Positions 44,919-53,330 of a stretch of 64,000 nt of DNA are shown here, in pieces. This DNA comes from Acidimicrobiaceae bacterium (GTDB lineage Bacteria > Actinomycetota > Acidimicrobiia > Acidimicrobiales > RAAP-2). Position 1 is the first letter of the stretch. Each line of letters starts with the position of its first letter. The notes under the pieces were generated by a model. It was given only the letters and a program-made list of their open reading frames with translations, ran no database searches and was not told where the DNA came from. Made by a program: the position numbers and the translations under genes. The stretch is taken from assembly GCA_027315315.1 (NCBI GenBank), contig DAHUYG010000002.1, positions 118,515 through 182,514 of the forward strand, in the 5' to 3' direction.

Positions 44919-46118
44919 TTACTTCTTGATCCCCCAGGCCTTCAGGTATGCCGCCTGGTAGTTCTCCCTCGGGACGAGAATCCCGTTGGCCGGCAGGTTG
45001 TGGGTCGCGTCGACCAGCTCCCAGCCGATGCCCGAGGGGTAGACCGGCTTGTGAGTGAAGTAGCTGTTCAAGGCGTCGATGGCCGCCCAACCGACCCACT
45101 GCGAGCTGATCGCCATGGCGGCGGTCACCGTGCCGGCCTGGATGTCGGCCAGCTCGGGCTGGAAGCCCTCGCCTCCCATGACCGAGTACGTGCCCTTCGC
45201 GTAGGCACTGAGGGCCGGCACCACGCCGAGGATCGTGGCGTAGGTGTAGGGGCTCTTGATCCAGTTGATCTGCGGGTAGCGCAGCAGGTCGGCCTGGATC
45301 TCCTGCTCGAGCTTCGGGCCGAGGTCGGCCGCCAGGAAGTTCTGCGTGTAGACGACCTGGGAGCCACCCGAGTGCTTGATCTGGTCGTCGAAGCCGGCGG
45401 CGGTGTACTTGAGCACCGTGTACTCGGGGTCGTTCAGCACGAGCACCTTGGCCTTGTTGTGCGAGGCGGCGATGATGTAGTCGGCCTGACCCCGGCCGTA
45501 GGACTCGGCGAAGTACCCGAGCTCCTTGTCGGGCAGGTTGTTGAAGTTCTCGACCTCGCTGAACAGCGGGCTCCCGGCACTCTCGGTCGGGTCGTTGCAG
45601 TCGTACGCGTAGATCGGGACGACGCCGATGTGCCGGGCCTTGGCCTGGAGGAGCGGGCCCCGGACCTGATCACAGTCGATGCCGTCGAGCACGATGCCCT
45701 GGGCCCCGAGCGCGATGGCCTGGCTCACCAGACCTCCGTAGGTCGAGGGCTCGAGCTTGCCGTCGAGGATGGTGACCTTCCAGCCGATGGCCTTCGCAGC
45801 GGCGGCGGCCGCGTCGACGGGGACCGAGCTCGAGATCGAGGCCTGGCCGGCCGAGATGATGACGATGTTCTTGTTCTTGGCCGCCGGGCGCGGGGTCGTG
45901 TTCACCTTCGTGCTCGTGCCCTGGTACAGCTTGGGCAACTCGGCCAGCGCGGCCTTGTAGCCGTACTTGTAGCCGAAGGGGTTCGCGAGCGGGATTCCCC
46001 CCGAGGACGACGCCGATGCCGCAGTCGCCGACATCGTTGCGAACGTGAGCGCCACCAGCGCGGCCGTGCCGCCGGTGACGTAGCGCAGCCAGCGCCGGGA
46101 CCGGAGCTTGCTCTTCAT
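44919..46118 (-). CDS. Periplasmic-type substrate-binding protein of the ABC importer
   Basis: 399 residues from ATG 46118 with GAGGGAGGG upstream. A Sec signal is visible: basic MKSKLRSRRWLR, then hydrophobic GGTAALVALTFATMSATAASA. No lipobox Cys, so it would be secreted unless otherwise attached. The type 1 fold shows IVIISAGQASISSSVPVDAA, ALGAQGIVLDGIDCDQV, and KVLVLNDPEYTVLKYTAAGF. Sugar, polyol or nucleoside ligand cannot be told from sequence. The 160 bp upstream contain a GCGTT-CGT-AACGC dyad. Confidence 0.9.
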   Translation of the reverse strand: MKSKLRSRRWLRYVTGGTAALVALTFATMSATAASASSSGGIPLANPFGYKYGYKAALAELPKLYQGTSTKVNTTPRPAAKNKNIVIISAGQASISSSVPVDAAAAAAKAIGWKVTILDGKLEPSTYGGLVSQAIALGAQGIVLDGIDCDQVRGPLLQAKARHIGVVPIYAYDCNDPTESAGSPLFSEVENFNNLPDKELGYFAESYGRGQADYIIAASHNKAKVLVLNDPEYTVLKYTAAGFDDQIKHSGGSQVVYTQNFLAADLGPKLEQEIQADLLRYPQINWIKSPYTYATILGVVPALSAYAKGTYSVMGGEGFQPELADIQAGTVTAAMAISSQWVGWAAIDALNSYFTHKPVYPSGIGWELVDATHNLPANGILVPRENYQAAYLKAWGIKK

Positions 46119-46214
46119 GTGCCCTCCCTCTCAACGAGCGGCCGGCCCGTCGGGGGCTCGCCCGACACGACCCCCGGGCGCCCCGGCCAGGGGCGCCGAT
46201 GTGACAAATAGACC

Positions 46215-46227
46215 GCGTTCGTAACGC
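46215..46227. promoter_or_regulatory. Dyad upstream of the ABC importer operon
   Basis: Perfect 5-3-5 inverted repeat GCGTTCGTAACGC about 97 bp before the binding-protein start, in the AT-richest part of a 160-bp gap between the importer operon and the mycofactocin SDR. Likely a repressor site; no local regulator gene of LacI or ROK type is present, so the regulator is unknown. Confidence 0.45.
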
Positions 46228-46278
46228 TATCTTCCCAGAAAACCGCCGGCGAAACCGGGAGGAAGCGTGGAGGCGCCC

Positions 46279-47064
46279 TCAGAAGGCGGTCATGCCCCCG
46301 TCGGCCGGGAGCACCGCGCCGGTCACCCCGCTCGAGCCCGGTCCGCACAGCCAGGCGATGAGGGCCGCCGGCTCGTCGGGCTCGAGGAGGCGCTCCAAGA
46401 GGTGCTGGTGGGCGAACTCCTCGGCGGAGTCGAGCCCGTAGAGGTCGGCCGAGGCCTCGAGGATCCTGGTCCTCGTGGACCCCGGGCAGACGGCGTTCGC
46501 GGTCACCCCGCTGCCGGCCAGATCCGCGGCGAGCGCCCGCACCAGCCCAATGGCAGCGTGCTTTGACGCCACGTAGCCGCCGAGGCGGCGAAGCCCGAGC
46601 ATCCCCGCCGCCGAGGCGACCACGACCACCCGACCCGAGCGGGGCGCCGGTGCCTCGAGCAGCGCAGGCACGGCCGCCGCCACCAGCCGGCGGACCCCGA
46701 TGACGTTCACCTCGAAGAGTGCGTCCCACTCGGCATCGGATGCGGCCCACAGCGGCGACCCACCGCTCAGCACGCCGGCCGCCGCGACCACCGCGTCGAG
46801 CCCTCCGAAGCGTTCCTTGGCGTCCGCCACCGCCGCGTCCATGTCGGCCTGGACGCGCACGTCGCCCACGAACCCCGCGACGCGCCCGCCGTGACGCGCC
46901 GCCAGGGCGTCCAAGTCGGCCCGGGTGGCGAGCGGATAGCCGAGCGCCGGGTCGTCGGCGCACACGTCGAACGCGACGACCGAGAAGCCCGCCGCCACGA
47001 GCTGGTCGACGGTCGCCGCCCCGATGCCGCGGGCCGCACCCGTCACCAGCGCGACCGGGCTCAC
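46279..47064 (-). CDS. Mycofactocin-coupled SDR oxidoreductase
   Basis: 261 residues from a GTG at 47064. Cofactor motif VTGAARGIGAATV, active-site YVASKHAAIG and Ser in VVVASAAGM are normal. It is co-translated with mftE (GTGA overlap) at the end of the mft operon, which matches the SDR subfamily known to travel with mycofactocin genes. These enzymes are thought to hold NAD(H) tightly and pass electrons to mycofactocin instead of free NAD. The insert at residues 35-55 (CADDPALGYPLATRADLDAL) is in the region where coupled SDRs have extra sequence. Confidence 0.87.
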   Translation of the reverse strand: MSPVALVTGAARGIGAATVDQLVAAGFSVVAFDVCADDPALGYPLATRADLDALAARHGGRVAGFVGDVRVQADMDAAVADAKERFGGLDAVVAAAGVLSGGSPLWAASDAEWDALFEVNVIGVRRLVAAAVPALLEAPAPRSGRVVVVASAAGMLGLRRLGGYVASKHAAIGLVRALAADLAGSGVTANAVCPGSTRTRILEASADLYGLDSAEEFAHQHLLERLLEPDEPAALIAWLCGPGSSGVTGAVLPADGGMTAF

Positions 47065-47765
47065 GCCGGCACCCCCCGCTGCGCCTCCCACCAGGCCTCG
47101 AGCGCTCCGGAGAGCTCGGCCACGAGCGCCTCGAGGAGCATCCGGCCCTCCGCCGCAGTGGCGAGGGTCGGGTCGCCCAGCACACCGCTCGAGGAGACCG
47201 AGCGCACCCCACCGGCGCGCAGCTCCCCGAGGAGCTCCCCGATCGGCTCGGTCCGCCCCGCCGCCAGCGCATCGCGCCGCACCTCGTCGGGGGCGATCGC
47301 CATCATGAGCGACGTCTCGGTCCGACCGGCGTGCGCATCGCCGCCGTCGACCCGGGCCCCCCACACGTGCACCCGATCCCTCTCGGACCGGCAACGTTCG
47401 GCGGCGGTCCGGATCGCCTCGGCGTTGCCACCGTGGGCACAGACCCAGACCACCCCGGCGCAGCTGTCGCGCGCCGAGCGCACCAGCTCGACGAGGACCT
47501 CGGTCAGGACCTCGGTGCCGATCGAGAGCGTCCCGGCGAACCCGGCATGCTCGCCACTCGCCCCGTACGCGAGGGGGGGCGCCACGACCACGTAGGGGAG
47601 GTGGGCGACCTCGTCGGTGATCGCCACCGCGATCCGCGTGTCGGTGTCGAGCGGGAGGTGCGGGCCGTGCTGCTCGAAGGACCCGATGGGGACCACGAGC
47701 AGGCAGTCGCCGCCGGCCGCTGCCACCTCGGTCCAGGTGGGGAAGGCGCCCGGCCTCTCAGCCAC
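47061..47765 (-). CDS. mftE: Mycofactocin precursor peptide peptidase
   Basis: 234 residues from a GTG at 47765, overlapping mftC by 8 bases. Creatininase fold: metal ligands in VVPIGSFEQHGPHLPLDTDT, GEHAGFAGT, CAHGGNAEAI and GRTETSLMM. MftE releases the C-terminal Val-Tyr-derived dipeptide from the MftC-modified precursor. It follows mftC directly and is followed by the coupled SDR, so the operon runs mftA-B-C-E-SDR with mftD relocated. Confidence 0.95.
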   Translation of the reverse strand: MAERPGAFPTWTEVAAAGGDCLLVVPIGSFEQHGPHLPLDTDTRIAVAITDEVAHLPYVVVAPPLAYGASGEHAGFAGTLSIGTEVLTEVLVELVRSARDSCAGVVWVCAHGGNAEAIRTAAERCRSERDRVHVWGARVDGGDAHAGRTETSLMMAIAPDEVRRDALAAGRTEPIGELLGELRAGGVRSVSSSGVLGDPTLATAAEGRMLLEALVAELSGALEAWWEAQRGVPA

Positions 47766-48882
47766 GGGAGACGAGCCGGACCGGCACCGCCCGCGACGAG
47801 TGGTCCGCGGCCGGCCGGGGCAGCGACCCGCCCGCACCGGCCGCCGCGGGGACGCCGTGGCCGAAGACGCACTCGGGGTCGGGCCCGTCGATGGGGAGGC
47901 CGGTGAAGAACTTCGCCGCCATGCACCCACCCCGGCACGCGTCGTAGGAGCCGCACGAGGCGCACGCCCCGGCGCTGGTCGGCTCCCGGAGCGAGGCGAA
48001 GAGCGGCGAGCCCCGCCACACCGAGGTGAAGCCACCCGGAGCTCGGACGTTGCCCGCGAGGAACTCGTCGTGGATCACGAAGGGGCACGCGTAGACGTCG
48101 CCCACCGGGTCGATCAGGCAGACGACCCGCCCGGCGCCACACAGGTTGAGGCCCTCGAGGGGCTCGCCCAGCGCCGAGAGGTGGAAGAACGAGTCCCCGG
48201 TGAGCACCTGGGGCCGCTCTCGCAACCAGTCATAGAGGTAGCGCTGCTGGTGGTCGGTCGGGTGCAGCTCGGCCCAGGAGTCGGCGCCGCGGCCGGAGGG
48301 TCGGAGCCGGGTCACCCGGAGCTGCGCGCCGTAGTGGCGCGCCAGGGACTCGAGCGCGTCGAGCTGCGCGACGTTGTGGCGCGTCACGACGACGCTGATC
48401 TTGAAGGGCCCGAAGCCCGTCGCCGCCAGGTGGTCCATGGCCCGACGCGCCGAGGCGTAGCTCCCGGCGCCCCGCAGGGCGTCGTTGATCTCCTCGGTCG
48501 CCCCGTCCAGGCTGATCTGCACGTCGAGATAGTCCATCGCCGCCAGCCGCTCGGCGCGGGCGGCGTTGATGCGCGTGCCGTTGGTCGAGAACTTGACGCC
48601 GACCCGGTGATCGACCGCGTAGGAGACGATGTCGAAGAAGTCGGGGCGCAGCATCGGCTCGCCGCCGCCGATGTTGACGTAGAACACCTGCATGGCGACG
48701 AGCTCGTCGAGCACCCCGAGCGCCTCGGCGGTCGTGAGCTCGCGGGGGTCACGGCGGCCCGAGGAGCTGAGGCAGTGCACGCACGCGAGGTTGCAGCCGT
48801 AGGTCAGCTCCCAGGTGAGGCAGATCGGCGACTCGAGTCCACCCGAGAGCTGGTCGCGCAGCGCCGAGTGGCTAGCGGGCAT
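47758..48882 (-). CDS. mftC: Mycofactocin radical SAM maturase
   Basis: 374 residues from ATG 48882. The [4Fe-4S] SAM motif CNLACVHC is at residues 30-37, followed by VNIGGGEPML and a SPASM domain with CxxxxxC clusters near the C-terminus (CGSYDACRGGCMAAKF). It decarboxylates the C-terminal Tyr of MftA and forms the Val-Tyr lactam. mftB overlaps its start by 11 bases. Strong identification by both motif and neighbours. Confidence 0.97.
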   Translation of the reverse strand: MPASHSALRDQLSGGLESPICLTWELTYGCNLACVHCLSSSGRRDPRELTTAEALGVLDELVAMQVFYVNIGGGEPMLRPDFFDIVSYAVDHRVGVKFSTNGTRINAARAERLAAMDYLDVQISLDGATEEINDALRGAGSYASARRAMDHLAATGFGPFKISVVVTRHNVAQLDALESLARHYGAQLRVTRLRPSGRGADSWAELHPTDHQQRYLYDWLRERPQVLTGDSFFHLSALGEPLEGLNLCGAGRVVCLIDPVGDVYACPFVIHDEFLAGNVRAPGGFTSVWRGSPLFASLREPTSAGACASCGSYDACRGGCMAAKFFTGLPIDGPDPECVFGHGVPAAAGAGGSLPRPAADHSSRAVPVRLVSRG

Positions 48883-49171
48883 CGATCACCTCGGACGCGG
48901 CCAGCCGCCCGAGCGCCACGGTGTGGGCGGCGCGCTCGGCGTCGGGCACGCAGGCGGCGACCGCCTCATGGGCGCTCGCGTGGCGCTCGAGCGAGCGGAC
49001 CACCTCGACCAGGGCGCGCGAGCGCAGAAAGACCAGCCGACGGTTGCCGTAGTGGTACGCGAGCGCGCCGAAAGACTCGTCGCGCAGCGCGACCTGTGGG
49101 TGGAGCCGCCATGGCCGGGCGGGGTCGAAGGGTGCCGGCGCCCTCGGCGGCCCGGCGTCCTGCACTGCCAC
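48872..49171 (-). CDS. mftB: Mycofactocin RiPP recognition protein (PqqD-like)
   Basis: 99 residues from a GTG at 49171, four bases after the mftA stop. PqqD/RRE fold: WRLHPQVALRDESFGALAYHYGNRRLVFL is the three-strand sheet that binds leader peptides, followed by helices with LVEVVRSLERH. It presents MftA to MftC. Overlaps mftC by 11 bases. Confidence 0.94.
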   Translation of the reverse strand: MAVQDAGPPRAPAPFDPARPWRLHPQVALRDESFGALAYHYGNRRLVFLRSRALVEVVRSLERHASAHEAVAACVPDAERAAHTVALGRLAASEVIDAR

Positions 49172-49175
49172 CCGC

Positions 49176-49292
49176 TCAGTACACCCCACACATGCCGTCG
49201 ATCGAGATCTCCTCGACCAAGACGTCGGCCTCCAGTTCCTCGTCGGCCTCGTCGAGCTCGGCCTCGGGCGCTGCGTCCTCGATCTTCGTCAT
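49176..49292 (-). CDS. mftA: Mycofactocin precursor peptide
   Basis: 38 residues from ATG 49292, preceded by AAGGAGGAC. It is acidic in the leader (repeated Glu/Asp) and ends in the family's conserved core IDGMCGVY, with the terminal Val-Tyr that becomes the cofactor. Short for automatic gene finders but unmistakable in context: mftB starts four bases after it. A 53-bp gap separates it from the HAD gene upstream on the same strand. Confidence 0.97.
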   Translation of the reverse strand: MTKIEDAAPEAELDEADEELEADVLVEEISIDGMCGVY

Positions 49293-49345
49293 CGGGTCCT
49301 CCTTGGATCGCAGGCGGCGGGCCCCGACCGCCTCAGCGCGGGAGC

Positions 49346-50104
49346 CTACCCGGCGGCCGCCGAGCGACCCGACGAGCCGAGCGCGGGCCAATCGAGGAGC
49401 TCGGTGAGCGACGACAAGCGCAGCGCGCCATCGGGGATCTGCGGTGCGGGTCCGAGCGCCCCGGGGCGGCGGATGTGCGCGGCCGACATCCCGAAGTCCA
49501 TGGGGCCGACGACGTCGGGTCCGACCGAGTCCCCGACGAACAGGGTCTCGGCCGGCGCCGTGCCGATCTCGTCGAGCACGCTCTTGTAGATGCGCGGGTG
49601 CGGCTTGCGGGCGCCGGCCCGTGCCGAGGTGACTGCGGCGTCGACCAGGTCCAGCAGCTCGCACTCCGCGAGCGAGCGGTCGAGATCCCAGCCCCAGTTG
49701 GAGCAGATCGCCACCCGCACGCCCCGGGCGCGCAGCGCGAGGAGCGTCGGGATCGCGTCGTCGAAGGCCTCGATCGGCGCGGCGTCGAGTTCGCGCAGTG
49801 CCTCGACGAGGGCTTCGACACCCCGCTCGGGGACCCCGCAGGCGCGGGCCAGCAAACCATGGCGCATCCGCACCCACGCCTCGTAGGTTTCCCGGTCGGC
49901 CGACTGTTCGACGTGTTCGACCCCGTCGTAGCGGGCGAAGTGGGCGCCCTCGACGGCCGGGTCGAGCCGGTAGCCGAGCCGCTCGAAGACGCCCGGGAAC
50001 CCCGAACCGTCGCCCTCGGGGTGGCGAGCGACCGTGCCGAAGAAGTCGAAGACGACCGCCCGCAGCGCGTTTCGGCTCTTCCCCCCGCTCGACACGACCA
50101 GCAC
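49346..50104 (-). CDS. HAD superfamily hydrolase in the mycofactocin operon
   Basis: 252 residues from a GTG at 50104; a GTG at 50095 is an alternative. HAD motifs: VVFDFFGTVA (motif I, DxxGT), SNWGWDL (motif II), Lys in AGARKPHPRIYK and GDSVGPDVVGPMDFGM (motif IV). It resembles the small haloacid-dehalogenase-like phosphatases. It lies directly upstream of mftA on the same strand (53 bp) and 15 bp from the divergent mftF start, so it is embedded in the mycofactocin locus. No role for a HAD protein in mycofactocin synthesis is established to my knowledge; this is an open association. Confidence 0.85.
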   Translation of the reverse strand: MLVVSSGGKSRNALRAVVFDFFGTVARHPEGDGSGFPGVFERLGYRLDPAVEGAHFARYDGVEHVEQSADRETYEAWVRMRHGLLARACGVPERGVEALVEALRELDAAPIEAFDDAIPTLLALRARGVRVAICSNWGWDLDRSLAECELLDLVDAAVTSARAGARKPHPRIYKSVLDEIGTAPAETLFVGDSVGPDVVGPMDFGMSAAHIRRPGALGPAPQIPDGALRLSSLTELLDWPALGSSGRSAAAG

Positions 50105-50118
50105 GGTACCGGAGGGCG

Positions 50119-51702
50119 ATGACCCGGCTCCTGGGGTCATGGGTCGGGGCGCCCCGCTGCCAAGATTGCGCGGTGGGCACCTTCGGGCATGGAGCGGCGG
50201 CCGCCGACCCGGTCCGTCCCGCTCCATCCAGCGCGCCGTTCCCGGTCGGATTCGAGCTCGCGGCCGACGACGAGCTGCGCGTCGGGTCCGAGGGTCGGGT
50301 GCTCCTCGGGGGCAGCCCGACGCGCCTCATCCGTCTGCGACCACGGGCCGCGGCGATGGTGCGCGGCTGGCTCGACCGCGACCCGGTCACCGACCGGCGG
50401 CCCGAGGCGGGGGTGGCTCGCCGGCTCGTCTCGGCCGGGGTCCTGCACCCGCGACCGCCCCCCGGCGTCGCCGGTGCGGAGGTCGCAGCGGTGGTGCCCG
50501 TGCGCGACCGGCCCGAGGCGCTCGCCCGGTTGCTCGCGTCGATGGGCGCCGTGCACTGCGTCGTCGTCGACGACTGCTCGCTCGCCGGAGCCGACATCGA
50601 GAAGGTCGCCCGCGACGCCGGCGCGCAGTACGTCCGACTCGAGCGCCACAGCGGTGCGGGGGCCGCCCGCAACGCCGGGCTGGCCCGGGTCGGCACGCCC
50701 CTGGTCGCGTTCGTCGACTCGGACTGCACGCTCCCCCCTGACTGGCTGGAGGGCCTGGTCGGACACTTCGCAGATCCGAAGGTCGCGATGGTGGCGCCCC
50801 GGGTGCGTGCCGAGGGCGGCCGGTCGGCCCTCGAACGCTACGAGGCGGTCGCCTCCCCGCTCGACCTCGGCGATCGCGAGGCGCGGGTCGGGCCCGGGAG
50901 CCGGGTCTCCTACGTGCCGTCGGCTGCGGTCGTGGTGCGCCGGGCGGCGGTTCGTGCCCGCTGCTTCGACGAGCGGCTGGAGACCGGCGAGGACGTCGAT
51001 CTGGTCTGGCGGCTCGTCGACGCCGGGTGGGACGTGCGCTACGTGCCGGCGGTCGTCGTCTCCCACGCGCCCGAGGTCCGCCCGATGCCCTGGCTGGCCC
51101 GGCGGGCCGCCTACGGGTCGAGCGCTGGACCGCTCGCCCTGCGACACGGCGACGCGGTGGCGCCGGCCCGGGTCTCCCCGGCGGTCGCGGCCGCCTGGGG
51201 CCTTGTCGCGGCCGGCCGACCTGCCGCCGCGATCGGCGTGGTCGCCGCCTCGTCCGCGAGGCTCGCCGGCCGGCTGAGCGGGGTCGCCGACGATCCGCTC
51301 GAGGCGGCGGTCCGGCTCTTCGTCGAGGGGGCGGCCCGCTCGGTCGTGCCGACCCTCACCGGGCTCACCCGGGTCTGGAGCCCGCTGCTCGCCCTCGGCG
51401 TGCTGCTCCGCCCGGCCCGCAGGCTGCGTGCCATCGCCACCGCCGCACTCGTGCTGGACGCGACGCGGGGGATCGGCGATCGCCCCGAGGGGATGGATCC
51501 GGCGACCTACGCCGGCCTGCGGCTCGCCGACGACCTCGCGTACGGGGCCGGCGTGTGGTGGGGGTGCGCGAGGGCCCGCACCATCCTCCCCCTCGTGCCC
51601 GCCCTCGGTCCATGGGGCGGCACGCGGACGCGAGAGCGCCTCAGTCCGGGGTCCCGAGCCGCCGCTCGAAGCCCTCGGGCACCACGACGTCGTCCCGGGT
51701 GA
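50119..51702 (+). CDS. mftF: Mycofactocin glycosyltransferase
   Basis: 527 residues from ATG 50119; GTG 50173 is an alternative. A GT2-type domain is clear: VAAVVPVRDRPEALARLLASM, VVVDDCS, FVDSDCTLPPDWLEGLVGHF (DxD), ETGEDVDLVWRLVDAGW. An N-terminal segment of about 120 residues precedes it, as is usual for MftF, and the C-terminal part has hydrophobic helices. MftF adds beta-1,4-linked glucose units to mycofactocin. It reads opposite to the other mft genes and overlaps mftD by 62 bp at the 3' end, where its last residues are Arg/Pro-rich and probably not conserved. Confidence 0.93.
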   Translation: MTRLLGSWVGAPRCQDCAVGTFGHGAAAADPVRPAPSSAPFPVGFELAADDELRVGSEGRVLLGGSPTRLIRLRPRAAAMVRGWLDRDPVTDRRPEAGVARRLVSAGVLHPRPPPGVAGAEVAAVVPVRDRPEALARLLASMGAVHCVVVDDCSLAGADIEKVARDAGAQYVRLERHSGAGAARNAGLARVGTPLVAFVDSDCTLPPDWLEGLVGHFADPKVAMVAPRVRAEGGRSALERYEAVASPLDLGDREARVGPGSRVSYVPSAAVVVRRAAVRARCFDERLETGEDVDLVWRLVDAGWDVRYVPAVVVSHAPEVRPMPWLARRAAYGSSAGPLALRHGDAVAPARVSPAVAAAWGLVAAGRPAAAIGVVAASSARLAGRLSGVADDPLEAAVRLFVEGAARSVVPTLTGLTRVWSPLLALGVLLRPARRLRAIATAALVLDATRGIGDRPEGMDPATYAGLRLADDLAYGAGVWWGCARARTILPLVPALGPWGGTRTRERLSPGSRAAARSPRAPRRRPG

Positions 51703-52819
51703 GCTCTTCCACCGAGGACCGAGCGAGCGCGAGCAGCGCCGAGTCGATCCCGCCCCGGAGCACGTCGAGCACGTTCTCCACCCCCGCCTGGCCGTTCGCG
51801 GCCAGGCCCCAGAGATAGGCGCGGCCGATCATCACCGCCCTGGCCCCGAGCGCGAGGGCCTTCACCACGTCGCCGCCCCGCCGCACCCCGCCATCGAGGA
51901 GCACGTCGACGCGGTCCCCGACGGCCTCGGCGATCGCCGGGAGGGCCCGGATGGTGGCCGGCGTGCCGTCGAGGTTGTTGCCCCCGTGGTTGGAGACCGA
52001 GATGGCCGTGGCGCCGGCATCCGCGGCCCGCCGGGCGTCGTCGACCCGGCTGATCCCCTTGACCATGAAGGGCCCGCCCCAGAGGCGGGCCAGCCACTCG
52101 ACGTCGTCCCAGCTCGGGGGCGGCGTCTGCATCCACTCGCCGTACGCGCCGAAGAAGCTCGGCGCCGGTTGCCCCGGGGCGGCCATGTTGGGCACGGTGA
52201 GCGTCGGCAGGTGGCCGGAGCGCACGAAACCCGCCAGCCACCGCGGTCGTCGGAGCACCTCGGGCGCGAAGCGCACCATCGTCTGCAGGTCGAGCCGCTC
52301 GGGGATGAACGGGCTCCCCCAGTCCCGACCGTTGGCGAAGGACCAGTCCAAGGTGACGATGAGCCCGACTGCGCCGGCGGCACGCGCCCGCTCGACCCGC
52401 TCGGCGATCCGCTCGCGCGATCCGGACCAGTAGAGCTGGAAGAAGGTCTTCGGGTTGGCCGCCACGACGTCCTCGACCGACCGGCTGGCGAAGGAGCTCA
52501 GCCCCATCGCCGTCCCGCGTGCCGCGGCGGCCCGGGCCACGGCCACCTCGGCCTCGGGATGCACGGCCTGGACCCCGGTGGGCGAGATCACGACCGGCAG
52601 CGAGATCGGCTGGCCCATGACCGTCACGCCTAACTCGCGCTTCTCGTGGAGGTCTGCGACGTGCGGCGCGAAGCCGAGCTCGCCAAAGGCCGCCAGGTTG
52701 TCCTCGAGCGTGACGCCCCGCTCGGAGCCGGCCAACAGCGCGAGGTAGACCGAGCGCGGGAGGCGCTTCTCGGCGCGCCGCTGCGCCTCGGCGACGGTCT
52801 CGAACCAGGTCCCGGCCAT
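51641..52819 (-). CDS. mftD: Pre-mycofactocin synthase
   Basis: 392 residues from ATG 52819. FMN hydroxyacid-oxidase fold: VVISPTGVQAVHPEAEVAVA, SRSVEDVVAANPKTFFQLYW, catalytic His in VSNHGGNNLDGTPA and VLLDGGVRRGGDVVKALALGA. The HGGNNLDG form, not HGGRQLD, is typical of MftD. It oxidatively deaminates the peptide product to give the redox-active PMFT. Separate from the mftA-E operon: mftF lies between, on the other strand, and the two converge with overlapping ends. Confidence 0.95.
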   Translation of the reverse strand: MAGTWFETVAEAQRRAEKRLPRSVYLALLAGSERGVTLEDNLAAFGELGFAPHVADLHEKRELGVTVMGQPISLPVVISPTGVQAVHPEAEVAVARAAAARGTAMGLSSFASRSVEDVVAANPKTFFQLYWSGSRERIAERVERARAAGAVGLIVTLDWSFANGRDWGSPFIPERLDLQTMVRFAPEVLRRPRWLAGFVRSGHLPTLTVPNMAAPGQPAPSFFGAYGEWMQTPPPSWDDVEWLARLWGGPFMVKGISRVDDARRAADAGATAISVSNHGGNNLDGTPATIRALPAIAEAVGDRVDVLLDGGVRRGGDVVKALALGARAVMIGRAYLWGLAANGQAGVENVLDVLRGGIDSALLALARSSVEELTRDDVVVPEGFERRLGTPD

Positions 52820-52856
52820 GCCACGATCCTCCCACCCGGGGGAACCGGGCGAGAAC

Positions 52857-53330
52857 CTAGAGCCCCTCGGCCAGGCCCTTGATGCCCTCGACGGTCGCCT
52901 GCATGTTGGCCCGGTGCTCCTCCAGGCGACGCTCGACGATCCGCTCCTCCTTGTCGGGCATCGAGGCGATCGCCGCCGTCAGTCCCGAGGGCCCCGGTCC
53001 GAGACGGGCCCGCTGGCGGAGCACGACACCCGAGCCGTCGGGCTCGATCGAGAACCCCCATTCGGCCGCCGGTGCGTCGGGTTCCCCCACCACCCAGGCG
53101 AACGCGACCCCCGGCTCGTTCGCCACGACGGTGCACGTCGTCTCCCACTCGCCCGCCGCCGGGTGCCGGTTGCGGCCCTTGAAGTGGGTCTCGTCGATCC
53201 AGAACGCCTCTTGGAGCTCACCCGAGAAGCGCGCCGGCACCGCCACGTCGCTGACGAGGGCCCAGACCGTGCTTGGGGAGGCCTCGACGTGGACCTCGAC
53301 CTCGACGCTCGGCCCGTCGGCGTACCTCAC
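52857..53330 (-). CDS. SRPBCC (START/polyketide cyclase-like) protein
   Basis: 157 residues from a GTG at 53330 that overlaps the stop of the LLM gene (GTGA). START-like fold: VEVEVHVEASPSTVWALVSDVAVPARFS at the start, then FKGRNRHPAAGEWETTCTVV and a long final helix (RRLEEHRANMQATVEGIKGLA). These domains bind hydrophobic ligands. Ligand unknown; co-translated with an LLM oxidoreductase next to an alcohol dehydrogenase, which suggests a shared small substrate. Confidence 0.87.
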   Translation of the reverse strand: MRYADGPSVEVEVHVEASPSTVWALVSDVAVPARFSGELQEAFWIDETHFKGRNRHPAAGEWETTCTVVANEPGVAFAWVVGEPDAPAAEWGFSIEPDGSGVVLRQRARLGPGPSGLTAAIASMPDKEERIVERRLEEHRANMQATVEGIKGLAEGL

